A stretch of 64,000 nucleotides of DNA from Lewinellaceae bacterium (GTDB lineage: Bacteria > Bacteroidota > Bacteroidia > Chitinophagales > Saprospiraceae). Location: NCBI GenBank assembly GCA_020636215.1, contig JACJYG010000004.1:1364001-1428000 (forward strand), given 5' to 3'. The notes beneath the pieces were generated by a model. It saw nothing but the letters and a program-made list of their open reading frames with translations. It was not told the DNA's origin and searched no databases. Below are positions 32,769 to 40,688 of the stretch, piece after piece. The position numbers were made by a program, and so were the translations under genes. Position 1 is the first letter of the stretch; the number at the start of each line of letters is the position of its first letter.

Positions 32769-33638
32769 CTAGGACCGGGCTCTTTCGAGCGCCTTATGGA
32801 TCATGCGTTTGGTGAGTACACCGACCATGGCGCGCTTGTACTCCTCGTCGCCCCGGAGGTCATCAGAAGGATTGCAGTCTTCTGCAGCCATTTGAGCTGC
32901 CCGGGCGATTGCTTCTTCCGTCATCTTTTCCCCCACCAAGGCCTCTTCCGAGCGGGTGGCGCGCATGGGGGTAGGGTTGACGTTGGTCAGTCCGATGCCG
33001 GCATGCGTGCAAAAACCCTTGCCGTCCACCGTGAGCTGTACCGCTACACCTGCAGTGGCATAATCGCCCACTTTGCGTTCCAGCTTGTGGTAGGCGTTGC
33101 CCGTATGGGCCGGAGGAACCGGGATACGGATCTCGGTAAGGATCTCGTTGGGCTGAACGGCAGTCATGTAGAATCCAAAGAAGAATTCATCAATGGGTAC
33201 TACGCGCTGCCCTTCCGAACTGCTGATCACTACCTCTGCCCGCATGGCCAACATTACCGCCGGGTGGTCATTGGCGGCATCACCATGGGCGAGGTTGCCG
33301 CCGATAGTGCCCATGTTGCGCACCTGAGGGTCCGCAATTAGTTTGGAAGCATCCGTAAAGATGGGATACCTGGAGCGGATCAGGCCGGAGTGGTCCAGGT
33401 CGGCCTCCCGGGTCATGGCGCCAATCCGGAGATAGCCGTCTGACTCCTTGATGTAGGAAAGCCCTGGAATGTTGTTGATGTCGATCAGAAATTCCGGAGA
33501 GGCAAACCGGAGTTTCATCATCGGGATGAGACTGTGGCCGCCTGCCAGAATCTTGGCTTCGTCTCCATGTTCCTCCAGCAGAGCAAAAGCTTCCGCCAGC
33601 GTCATGGGTGCCGCATAGTCAAAGGGTGCTGGTATCAT
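32769..33638 (-). CDS. coxM: Aerobic CO dehydrogenase medium (FAD) subunit
   Basis: This 289-residue subunit binds FAD through AGGHSLIPMMKLR (about 32-44) and TIGGNLAHGDAANDHP (about 113-128), the two CoxM signatures. It is the exit point for electrons to the quinone pool. It is the first gene of the minus-strand cox operon. A palindrome TTAGAA-N6-TTCTAA lies 33-50 bases upstream and is shared with the second xdhC. Length is normal. Confidence 0.95.
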   Translation of the reverse strand: MIPAPFDYAAPMTLAEAFALLEEHGDEAKILAGGHSLIPMMKLRFASPEFLIDINNIPGLSYIKESDGYLRIGAMTREADLDHSGLIRSRYPIFTDASKLIADPQVRNMGTIGGNLAHGDAANDHPAVMLAMRAEVVISSSEGQRVVPIDEFFFGFYMTAVQPNEILTEIRIPVPPAHTGNAYHKLERKVGDYATAGVAVQLTVDGKGFCTHAGIGLTNVNPTPMRATRSEEALVGEKMTEEAIARAAQMAAEDCNPSDDLRGDEEYKRAMVGVLTKRMIHKALERARS

Positions 33639-33670
33639 AATTAGTATGGTTTTATTTGTTTGTCATAAAA

Positions 33671-33688
33671 TTAGAAAATAAATTCTAA
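33671..33688. promoter_or_regulatory. Putative operator upstream of coxM
   Basis: TTAGAA-N6-TTCTAA is a perfect dyad with six-base arms. The surrounding 28 bases (33667-33694) differ from those at 36067-36094 only in four central positions. The site precedes the cox operon; its twin precedes the second xdhC. A TetR-type dimer would fit the symmetry. Confidence 0.6.
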
Positions 33689-33860
33689 AAAATGGATTTT
33701 GTTCGGAGCATTGGCCTTTTTTTGATTTTTTTTCGACAAAAAAAAGTAAGGGCTGATTGAAAAGCCCGAAATTTAGTTTTAGCCCAAATAATGTTTTGTT
33801 TGCTTATGAAAAAATCTCCAGAATGGGTAAAAAAGAAGATAATTTGGTCACTTCACCCCT

Positions 33861-33924
33861 CTCAACTTCCTCACCCCTCAACTCTCTCAACTCTCTCAAC
33901 CCTCTCAACTCTCTCAACTTCCTC
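33861..33924. repeat. CTCAACT/CTCAACC 9-bp tandem array
   Basis: Repeated words CTCAACTTC, CTCAACTCT and CTCAACCCT follow each other without spacers between the coxM upstream region and the 3' end of the BNR gene. The family is the same as at 17482-17553. Frames read through it as Leu-Arg-Glu-Leu runs, which are not genes. Confidence 0.85.
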
Positions 33925-33931
33925 CCCCCCC

Positions 33932-35020
33932 TTACCCAAATGCCACCACATCCACCCGGGCGAGGCTGCTGGAGAGGCAATGCCAATGCTCGCCGTAGTC
34001 TTCCGAAAGGTACAGGTTGCCGGTAGTGGTGCCGAATGCCAGCACATTATCCTGGATCGCCAGAGAATGCCGAAAGACGATATCGAAGCAATTTTCCTGC
34101 GGTAGGCCATTGCGCAACTGCCGCCAGCTTTGGCCCCCGTTTTCGGTGACGCAAACACAGAGCGCCAGGCCATGGGCGATGCGCACCTCATCGCTTACAG
34201 CCGGTATCACCCAGGCTCTATCCGGGTTTTGGTGATCGATGGCCAGCGCGAAGCCGTAGTCGGCAACCCCTTCCTTGTCTGTTACATTGTCCCAAACTGC
34301 TCCGCCATTGACAGAGCGGAAAATGCCACAATGATTCTGTTGCCAGAGCACGTCGGGATTCGCCCGGCAGGCCAGCAGCAGGTGGGGGTCATGGCCGACT
34401 TCCACCTCAGGGTTCGGGAGGTAGGCGGCAATGAGGCCCTGGTTTCGGGGCTGCCAGGACCCCCCCCCGTCTTTGGTCTCGAAGACACCGGCGCAGCTTA
34501 CGGCGATATAGACATGCTGGCTATTGCGGGGGTCGACCACGATGGAGTGGATGAAGGGGAAATCCCGCCCCGCGCCAAACCACTGGTTCTCGTCCAATCG
34601 GCTGGGGTGGTTCCAGAGGCTTTCCACCAGGTGAAAATGCTGGCCGTTGTCGGCGCTGTAGAACAAGCCGCCGGGTTCCGTTCCGAGCCACAGGCCTCCG
34701 GCTCTGTCGGGGCCGGCGCCCTGCATGCACCATATTTTTTTGAGGGAAGCTGGTTTGCCGGGCTTCAGCCAGGCATCAGCCGGATACTTTGGAGTTGGTA
34801 CCGACTGCCAACTGTGTCCTTCATCCTGGCTGAAGTGTAGCTTTTGCCCCCAATGGCGATGGGCCAGCCCCACCCACCATGTGTTGGTGCGGCTATCGGT
34901 AAAAGCGATCGAAACCGGCAGGCCAAGGAAATGCACCTTGGCTATAGCCCAGCGGCTTGCAGTGTGCCGGAATTCCACCAGGCCTTTAGAGGTGCCGATT
35001 AACAATACATTGGATGGCAT
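33932..35020 (-). CDS. BNR/WD40-like repeat protein (sialidase-like propeller)
   Basis: The start is placed at 35020 (MPSNVLLIGTSKGLVEF); the longer open frame up to 35146 reads through the 9-base repeat array as IHSIHSIHS and is artefactual. The 362-residue protein has repeated Asp-box-like segments (FSQDEGHSW, YSADNGQHF, ETKDGGGSW, RSVNGGAVW, VTENGGQSW, LSEDYGEHW) expected of a beta-propeller. No signal peptide is seen, so it is probably cytoplasmic and unlikely to be a true sialidase. It follows a MoaD-like gene on the same strand. From memory, such propeller genes are often found beside MoaD/ThiS genes; the reason is unknown. Confidence 0.85.
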   Translation of the reverse strand: MPSNVLLIGTSKGLVEFRHTASRWAIAKVHFLGLPVSIAFTDSRTNTWWVGLAHRHWGQKLHFSQDEGHSWQSVPTPKYPADAWLKPGKPASLKKIWCMQGAGPDRAGGLWLGTEPGGLFYSADNGQHFHLVESLWNHPSRLDENQWFGAGRDFPFIHSIVVDPRNSQHVYIAVSCAGVFETKDGGGSWQPRNQGLIAAYLPNPEVEVGHDPHLLLACRANPDVLWQQNHCGIFRSVNGGAVWDNVTDKEGVADYGFALAIDHQNPDRAWVIPAVSDEVRIAHGLALCVCVTENGGQSWRQLRNGLPQENCFDIVFRHSLAIQDNVLAFGTTTGNLYLSEDYGEHWHCLSSSLARVDVVAFG

Positions 35021-35041
35021 AAGGGGTAAGGGGTGCTTTTG

Positions 35042-35138
35042 GATATTACAGATATTATAGATGCTATGGATGCTATGGATGCTATGGATGTTTACCCGGC
35101 TGACCCCGACAGGCGTCGGGGGAAGACGGGCTGTGGAT
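35042..35138. repeat. Core-hairpin element with 9-bp array (copy D, reverse)
   Basis: Read on the minus strand: a word ATCCACAGC (35138-35130), the core CCGTC...GGGTAAA with hairpin CCCCGAC-GCCT-GTCGGGG (35121-35104), then ATCCATAGC three times and diverged 9-base words (35086-35042). The core and flanking words match those at 43050-43200. It lies between the MoaD-like and BNR genes. Confidence 0.85.
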
Positions 35139-35189
35139 GCCTCCAATCCGAAATATCAATAGTATCGCGTTGGGAGGCTTTCTACAGGA

Positions 35190-35462
35190 TTACCCTCCGG
35201 ATAATGCCTGGAAGATGAGCACATCTGCATTTTCTTCGATCGGGTCGCTCAGTTTTTGCCGGTCGGAGATGAGTTCGCCTTCCACGAAAATATTCACATG
35301 TTTGCGCAGGCCGCCCTGTTCATCGATCAGATAATCTTTGATACCCGGGTATCTGCGCTCGATTTGGGCCAGGGCTTCGCAGACTGTGGGTGCGCTGACC
35401 TGCTCCGCTTTCAAGCCGGGGAAAAAACGGTTTAGTGCAGAGGTGAAAGATACAGTGGCCAT
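35190..35462 (-). CDS. MoaD/ThiS-family sulfur-carrier protein
   Basis: The start is set at 35462 (MATVSFTSALNRF), whose ATG overlaps the preceding gene's stop as TGATG; the longer frame to 35552 is inside that gene. The 90-residue product has the ubiquitin-like pattern and ends in ALSGG, the C-terminal Gly-Gly that is thiocarboxylated in MoaD and ThiS. It could supply sulfur for molybdopterin synthesis, which the nearby CO dehydrogenase needs, or serve a separate pathway. No MoaE is in the window. Confidence 0.87.
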   Translation of the reverse strand: MATVSFTSALNRFFPGLKAEQVSAPTVCEALAQIERRYPGIKDYLIDEQGGLRKHVNIFVEGELISDRQKLSDPIEENADVLIFQALSGG

Positions 35463-35935
35463 CAGGCTTGCTTTTTGGAGAATAAGAAAAAACGCTGCCA
35501 AAGGGGGCGGCCCCAACGGTTGACAATATATTGAAAGCTGCCATTTACCCAAATCCCGCCCAGCAAAAGGGCGGCGCCCAGGTAGTAGTCCGCCAGCTCG
35601 CCGGTTTGCAGTTCGCTTGTTAAGATGAAATAACTTCCCAATAAAACCAAGGTTGCTGCAAGCAATGTCCGGTAACCTTTATAATTCCAGAGCACCAACA
35701 GCAGCGTCAGGCCCGCCAGGCCGATGGAGATCCAAGACGCCCAATTGGGCGCGTGGTTGTATACCTTTGCTCCGCTACAGAGCGTGATGGCGCTGGAATA
35801 GGCCAGAATGCAGAAAGGGCATTTGGGCAGGATCACAATGAGGATGCCTGCCAGGGCGCTCAAAGGTTTGCCCTTGCGCTCTACCTTATGCGAAGTATTG
35901 CATTTGCAATGGTTAGCAGGTGTGGACATGGTCAA
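35462..35935 (-). CDS. Small membrane protein with CxC and CPFC motifs
   Basis: This 157-residue protein has four hydrophobic segments (about 26-50, 65-82, 88-108 and 118-134) and cysteines in HCKCNTSH near the N-terminus and KCPFC at about 38-42. The layout recalls MerC-like or similar small inner-membrane proteins, but I do not recognise it with certainty. Its stop overlaps the MoaD start (TGATG), implying coupled translation. Paired cysteines and His in a membrane protein next to a Cu- and Mo-dependent enzyme suggest metal handling; that is only a hypothesis. Confidence 0.65.
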   Translation of the reverse strand: MTMSTPANHCKCNTSHKVERKGKPLSALAGILIVILPKCPFCILAYSSAITLCSGAKVYNHAPNWASWISIGLAGLTLLLVLWNYKGYRTLLAATLVLLGSYFILTSELQTGELADYYLGAALLLGGIWVNGSFQYIVNRWGRPLWQRFFLFSKKQA

Positions 35936-36070
35936 GGCTGTTTAGGGATGTCTTGATTGCTCCTTCTTTGGCCAAAACGGAACAACATATTGTCTTTTAA
36001 TCTGTTTTGCGATTAATTGTTCAAGGGAAAGCCCGTTTTTTGTTTAGGAAGGATGTATTTTTAATCAAAA

Positions 36071-36088
36071 TTAGAAATTTTATTCTAA
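36071..36088. promoter_or_regulatory. Putative operator upstream of the second xdhC
   Basis: TTAGAA-N6-TTCTAA lies 11 bases before the ATG at 36100. It is the twin of the site at 33671-33688, with identical flanks (AAAATTAGAAA and ATTCTAAAAAATG). Such closeness to the start codon suggests repression when bound. Confidence 0.6.
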
Positions 36089-36099
36089 AAAATGCACTT

Positions 36100-37134
36100 A
36101 TGAAGGATTTGCTGGCCAATATCGAAAACTGGGCCCACCACAACCAACCATTCGCTTTGGCGACGGTCATCCAGACCTGGGGTTCTTCGCCCCGTCCGGT
36201 GGGGTCTGCTATGATCGTTTCCAAAGAAATGGAACTGGCCGGCTCCGTAAGCGGTGGCTGTGTGGAAGGCGCCGTCATCCGAGAAGCCATTCCCCTGATC
36301 GAACAAGGGGTCTCGAAGCGGCTGGCCTTTGGCGTGGCCGATGAGGATGCCTGGGCTGTAGGGTTGAGCTGCGGCGGCAAAATGCAGGTGTTCCTGGAAC
36401 GATTCCTGGCCTTCGACGAGCGGACGGAAGAGCGGGCCGCCTGGGAGAAACTACGGCACTGCCTGCAACACAATGAGCCCTGTATCCTGCTCACCCGCTT
36501 GCAGGACGGCCCTGGCCATCATACGCTGGTATTGCCCGATGGCAGCTCCCAGGGCCAGGCCGCCGGGCCGCAACTACTGGCCGCAGCCCTGCAGGCTTAT
36601 GGCGAGCGCCGCCATCAGGTTGCAGAGGTGGAAGGAGACCCTTACTTTATCCAGATATTCCCCCGCCGCAGCCGTATGATCATCATTGGAGCAGCCCACA
36701 TCACCGTCGATCTGGTGCAACTGGCCAGCCTGTATGATTTTGAAACCATCGTCATTGACCCGCGCGGCGTGTTCGCCAATAAAACCCAGTTTACGGCCCC
36801 GCCGGATCAACTCTTCGTCCAATACCCTGCCGAAGTACTGCCTGGCTTCGAACTCGACGCCTACACCTACGCCGTCATCCTTTCCCACGACCCAAAGATC
36901 GATGACAACGCCCTGCACTTGCTGCTCCCCTCTCAGGTGGCCTATATCGGCGCCCTCGGCAGTAAAAAAACCCAGGCCAAACGGGTGGCCCGCCTGCAGG
37001 CCGCTGGCTTCTCCGAACAGGCCATCAGCCGTATCCATGCACCTATTGGGCTGGACATTAATGCCAAGACGCCAAGGGAGATTGCGATGAGTGTAATGGG
37101 GGAGATCATCAAAGTGAAAAATGCCTATTTGTAG
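36100..37134 (+). CDS. XdhC/CoxI-family Mo-cofactor maturation protein
   Basis: I choose the ATG at 36100 (MKDLLANIENW), since the open frame from 36007 reads through the operator and adds 31 unconserved residues. The 344-residue product has the XdhC N-terminal domain (WGSSPRPVGSAMIVS, GSVSGGCVEGAV, about 24-60) and the C-terminal Rossmann-like domain (MIIIGAAHITVDLVQLASLY and AYIGALGSKKTQAKR), ending with the family's GLDINAKTPREIAMSVMGEI. Unlike the other XdhC here it has no YHS domain. It would help load sulfurated MCD cofactor into CO dehydrogenase. It points away from the cox operon but shares its operator. Confidence 0.92.
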   Translation: MKDLLANIENWAHHNQPFALATVIQTWGSSPRPVGSAMIVSKEMELAGSVSGGCVEGAVIREAIPLIEQGVSKRLAFGVADEDAWAVGLSCGGKMQVFLERFLAFDERTEERAAWEKLRHCLQHNEPCILLTRLQDGPGHHTLVLPDGSSQGQAAGPQLLAAALQAYGERRHQVAEVEGDPYFIQIFPRRSRMIIIGAAHITVDLVQLASLYDFETIVIDPRGVFANKTQFTAPPDQLFVQYPAEVLPGFELDAYTYAVILSHDPKIDDNALHLLLPSQVAYIGALGSKKTQAKRVARLQAAGFSEQAISRIHAPIGLDINAKTPREIAMSVMGEIIKVKNAYL

Positions 37135-37181
37135 AAGCGGGCCGCTTTTTATTTGTGAATTGATCGTAACTTTCCCGCCAT

Positions 37182-38423
37182 ATGAAATTTGAAGATTACA
37201 ATTTTAACCCGAAAGTCCAGAAGGGCTTAGCCCAGATGGGGTTTAAGCGCCCCACAGACATTCAGTATAAATCCATTCCCAATATTCTCAAAGGGGAGGA
37301 CCTGCTGGCCGTAGCACAAACCGGCACCGGCAAAACGGGCGCCTTCGCCATTCCGATTACAGAACTGATCTATCGCAAAAAACTAAATCAGCGAAGGCCA
37401 ACCGGCGTGAATTGCCTGGTGCTGGTTCCTACCCATGAGCTCGCCATACAGATCAGGGAAGCCTTTGAGGCGATCGCCAAATTCACCACCGTAAAAACAA
37501 TGGCGCTCATCGGCGGCGTAGACCAAGATCCTCAGATAGCGCGGCTCCACGAAGGGGTGGATATCATCATTGCTACGCCGGGAAGGATGTTTGACCTCAT
37601 TAGCCAGGGCCATCTGCAGGCCCATCATATAGAAATACTCGTATTGGATGAAGCGGACCACATGCTTGACATGGGATTCATACAGGATATCAGAGACCTG
37701 ATCCGAAAGCTTCCCAAAAGAAGGCAAACCCTTTTCTTCTCCGCGACCATCAACGATAAGATCAAAAAAATCGCCTACTCTCTGGTGAAACAGAATGCCA
37801 TCCGCATTCAACTCTCGCCCAAAGACCCAGTTGCGAAGAACATAGACCATGCAGTGTTATTTATGGAAATGGACCACAAGCGCTTTTTTCTGGAAAGAGT
37901 GGTCAACGAAAACCCGGATACTAAAATATTGGCGTTTGTCAGAACCATCGTGAGAGCCGAAAGAGTCTCAAAGGCAATGGAAAGGGTTGGGATACCTGCA
38001 CTGGCTATTCATGGCGCCAAGGATCAAAAAGAAAGGTCTGATATTCTCCATCAGTTCAAAACCGGAGAAACGAATTTGCTGATTGCTACCGATGTTACAG
38101 CCCGCGGCATTGATATTCCCGATGTGGAAATCGTGATCAATTACGACCTGCCCGAAGAACCGGAGAATTATGTGCACCGGGTCGGCAGAACAGGAAGAGG
38201 CAAGAAAAAAGGGCACGCCTATTCCTTTTGCGCGGAAGAAGAAAAAAATACGCTATCCGAAATCCAGGGTTTTCTGGACAAAGAGATAAAAGTACTGGAG
38301 CTTGACAAGCACGAATACGCCGATACGCTCCATATAGAACGGGACCGAAATAATGATTATAAGGCTTTATTGGAAGAAATAGAAGCGTTCGAGAACAGGA
38401 AGAAAAAGAAAAGAAAAACATAA
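37182..38423 (+). CDS. DEAD-box ATP-dependent RNA helicase (RhlE-like)
   Basis: This 413-residue helicase shows the Q motif (FKRPTDIQ), motif I AQTGTGKT (about 46-53), motif II DEAD (about 157-160), motif III SAT, motif V ATDVTARGID and motif VI HRVGRTGRG, with a basic lysine-rich tail (RKKKKRKT). It unwinds structured RNA in ribosome assembly or RNA decay. Length fits RhlE-type Bacteroidota helicases. It starts 47 bases after the second xdhC and may be transcribed with it, but no functional link is apparent. Base composition is somewhat lower in GC than the cox genes. Confidence 0.93.
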   Translation: MKFEDYNFNPKVQKGLAQMGFKRPTDIQYKSIPNILKGEDLLAVAQTGTGKTGAFAIPITELIYRKKLNQRRPTGVNCLVLVPTHELAIQIREAFEAIAKFTTVKTMALIGGVDQDPQIARLHEGVDIIIATPGRMFDLISQGHLQAHHIEILVLDEADHMLDMGFIQDIRDLIRKLPKRRQTLFFSATINDKIKKIAYSLVKQNAIRIQLSPKDPVAKNIDHAVLFMEMDHKRFFLERVVNENPDTKILAFVRTIVRAERVSKAMERVGIPALAIHGAKDQKERSDILHQFKTGETNLLIATDVTARGIDIPDVEIVINYDLPEEPENYVHRVGRTGRGKKKGHAYSFCAEEEKNTLSEIQGFLDKEIKVLELDKHEYADTLHIERDRNNDYKALLEEIEAFENRKKKKRKT

Positions 38424-38522
38424 AATTCCAGCCTGAATTTTCCCTGTCCACTATTTGTCCACCCCCATAAATTGGAGCTTTTGGCTTGTAGGCATAGGTT
38501 TGTCCCAACAAAAAAAAAACCT

Positions 38523-40052
38523 ATGTTTATGAAATTCTCAATGTTCTTTACCCTATTCATTACCCTGTTATTGGCCATTTCCTGCAATAAAGAAACTGTA
38601 GGGCCTTCTCCTGAAGACACTACAGTTTTTAATAATGGATTGGGAGGCCTCGGCCCTTTCATCCAGGAAGAGGAAATACCCGAACCCGTTGTATTAGGAA
38701 CAACAAGCCCTGCCCAGGATCAGGCCGATCCTACCCTGGAGTGTTATTACACCAACTACAAAGTGGCTCCGGGCTTTGATGAGATGCTGGCCCTCGACCC
38801 CACTACCGATGTGATCTACCCAGGGGCCATGCTGTTGGGGGAATCCATCCCCACTGGCGAGTACATTCCCATTACAGCTGACCGGACGCCGATTACGCTT
38901 TCCATCTCCCTTCAGAACCTCAGCGGCAGCCCCGTGGTGGTGATTGAAGACCCCAAATTATCTACGGTCCGGGCAGGTGTTAAGTCGATCCTGGATCAGG
39001 AGGTGACTTCTGCCACGCCGGCTAAACTAAGCTTTGAAATTTCGGAAGTTTACTCGGAGCAGCACCTGAAAGTAGCCCTGGGGGCTAACTACCGGTCAGC
39101 GGGCAATAGCGTGTCTGCGGCCTTTAATTTCAGCCAGTCCACCTACAGCAACAAATTCCTCATCAAGTACATCCAAACCTACTATACGATTGACATGGAT
39201 GCCCCTGCCGGCCCCAGCGACCTTTTTGAGTCCTTGCCGGAGATCAGCACTTTCGGTTCTGCCAGCCCGGTCTATGTGGCCTCCATTGCCTATGGCAGGA
39301 TGGTGCTATACACCGTCGAAACGAATAGGAGCTTCACCGAGGTGAATGCTGCATTTAGCGCCGCCTTCGCTTCCGGCGATGGGTCTATCGCTACCCAATA
39401 TCAGCAAACCATCGCTTCTTCCAACATTAAAGCCGTTGTCATTGGAGGCTCCGCTGCTACTGCCGCTCAAATCATCAACGGCCCGGCGGAGGTGTATAAC
39501 TACATTGCGGAAGGCGGGAACTATTCTAAAGAATCACCCGGCGCGCCTTTATCTTACAAGTTGCGATACCTCAAAGCAGGCACTCCGGTAGCCAGGGTCG
39601 TTTTGGCGTCAGAGTACGCCGTGAGGACATGTGATCTGGCGTATCCCAAATACCGGATCAAGATCAATTCACTGAAATGCAATGATTGTCCCGAGGTAGG
39701 GGACCCCGAAATTTATGGGCGCATCACTGGCCGAGCTTATGTGAATGGTAGTGCGGTTGGCGCCAAAGCAGAATGGAAAAAATCCAGAGATAACGCCTGG
39801 GAAATCCACGAGGGCCAGGAGTATGGCCTGGGCCTCTCTGCGGATGTGGAATTGTACCGGCCGGATTATAATGCAGATTACATCAAGGTAGATGGATGGC
39901 TAAAGGAAAGAGATGCAGGAGATGATGATGACCTTGGCGCGGATTCACACATCGTAGCCCTGAAAGATATTCAGCTGAATATCCCGGTTTATGGGATGCT
40001 TACCTTCAGCGGGAATGTGGATGTGAAATATACGCTGGAAAGGCTGCGGTGA
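38523..40052 (+). CDS. Thiol-activated (cholesterol-dependent) cytolysin-like lipoprotein
   Basis: The start at 38523 gives a signal peptide with lipobox AISC (Cys21). The 509 residues carry several landmarks of the cholesterol-dependent cytolysin core: VIYPGAMLLG (about 97-106), SPVYVASIAYGRMVLYTVET (248-267) and NYSKESPGAPLSYKLRYLK (333-351). The undecapeptide ECTGLAWEWWR of classical toxins is absent, and the C-terminal domain from about 370 (KINSLKCNDCPEVG) is different. CDC-like proteins are known from Gram-negative bacteria including Bacteroidota. A lipid anchor on a pore-forming fold is unusual and suggests surface display, perhaps for contact-dependent action or self-protection. Activity is unproven. 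Confidence 0.82.
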   Translation: MFMKFSMFFTLFITLLLAISCNKETVGPSPEDTTVFNNGLGGLGPFIQEEEIPEPVVLGTTSPAQDQADPTLECYYTNYKVAPGFDEMLALDPTTDVIYPGAMLLGESIPTGEYIPITADRTPITLSISLQNLSGSPVVVIEDPKLSTVRAGVKSILDQEVTSATPAKLSFEISEVYSEQHLKVALGANYRSAGNSVSAAFNFSQSTYSNKFLIKYIQTYYTIDMDAPAGPSDLFESLPEISTFGSASPVYVASIAYGRMVLYTVETNRSFTEVNAAFSAAFASGDGSIATQYQQTIASSNIKAVVIGGSAATAAQIINGPAEVYNYIAEGGNYSKESPGAPLSYKLRYLKAGTPVARVVLASEYAVRTCDLAYPKYRIKINSLKCNDCPEVGDPEIYGRITGRAYVNGSAVGAKAEWKKSRDNAWEIHEGQEYGLGLSADVELYRPDYNADYIKVDGWLKERDAGDDDDLGADSHIVALKDIQLNIPVYGMLTFSGNVDVKYTLERLR

Positions 40053-40147
40053 TTAATCACCTCGTAATCCCTCCGAAAACTGCTTCATTTCCTCCCAACT
40101 CAGCATTGCACATTTCAGCCGCCCGGGAAACTCCCGGGCGGCATCCT
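40053..40147 (-). pseudogene. Duplicated 3' end of sufU
   Basis: On the minus strand this stretch encodes AAREFPGRLKCAMLSWEEM and then QFSEGLRGD before a stop, closely matching the C-terminus of the intact SufU at 41223-41663 (AAAREFPGRLKCATLSWEEM). DNA identity is high over about 65 bases, including CATTTCCTCCCAACTCAGC. The rest of sufU is missing. It flanks the GNAT/XRE pair on the left, while the intact sufU flanks it on the right in the same orientation. Confidence 0.85.
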
Positions 40148-40179
40148 GGCTCAAAAGCCATTTCAATAAAAATCATTTT

Positions 40180-40200
40180 AGTTTATTAAAAAAATAAACT
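40180..40200. promoter_or_regulatory. Palindrome upstream of the GNAT/XRE pair
   Basis: AGTTTATT (40180-40187) and AATAAACT (40193-40200) form a perfect dyad around five A. It ends 20 bases before the GTG start of the first gene and is a good candidate operator for autoregulation by the XRE protein. Confidence 0.5.
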
Positions 40201-40220
40201 TTTTCCCTAAATTCAGGGTT

Positions 40221-40688
40221 GTGAAATTGAAGCGAAAAAATACCGGCGAATGGGTAGAAGCTATAATTGAGCAAGTATCGCCTGAATACCTTACCGTCCT
40301 TCCAGAGGACAGATTTTCATTTGATTGGAGTAAAACAAAAGGAACAGAAGTATTTGGGATCAGGTTGAAAAATGAAGAAAGCCCGTTAGGAATAATTTCC
40401 ATTGAAGATATCCCGAGCGAATTGAGAATATTCATCCGCCTGCTTGAAGTGTCCAGGGAGAACACCGGCCGAAATAAAATTTATGAAGGAATTGCCGGAT
40501 GTCTTATCGCATTTGCATGCATCATAGCCTTTCAAAAGGATTACGATGGCTTCGTTTCCTTGATCCCCAAAACGGAACTGATCAATCACTATAAAAGAAA
40601 ATATGGTTTCCGGGAATTTGGAACGCACCTGTTCCTGGAGGGCGAACGATCTGATTTTTTAATTAAGCAATATCTGGAAAATGGCTAA
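40221..40688 (+). CDS. GNAT-fold protein, putative toxin of a TA pair
   Basis: Translation starts at a GTG (VAL codon read as Met). The 155 residues show a GNAT-like pattern: FGIRLKNEESPLGIISIED (strand region, about 45-63), then EVSRENTGRNKIYEGIAGCLIAFAC, which fits the acetyl-CoA-binding R/Q-x-x-G-x-G/A helix region, and YKRKYGFREFG near the end. It overlaps the XRE-family gene by eight bases. GNAT proteins encoded with a DNA-binding partner act as tRNA-acetylating toxins in several TA families, which suggests that role. Order here is toxin first. The base composition is AT-rich against neighbours. Confidence 0.7.
   Translation: MKLKRKNTGEWVEAIIEQVSPEYLTVLPEDRFSFDWSKTKGTEVFGIRLKNEESPLGIISIEDIPSELRIFIRLLEVSRENTGRNKIYEGIAGCLIAFACIIAFQKDYDGFVSLIPKTELINHYKRKYGFREFGTHLFLEGERSDFLIKQYLENG

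Noticed and set aside
35021..35146. N-terminal extension of the BNR protein (IHSIHSIHS)
   Set aside because: It is a translation of the ATCCATAGC array; a normal start exists at 35020.
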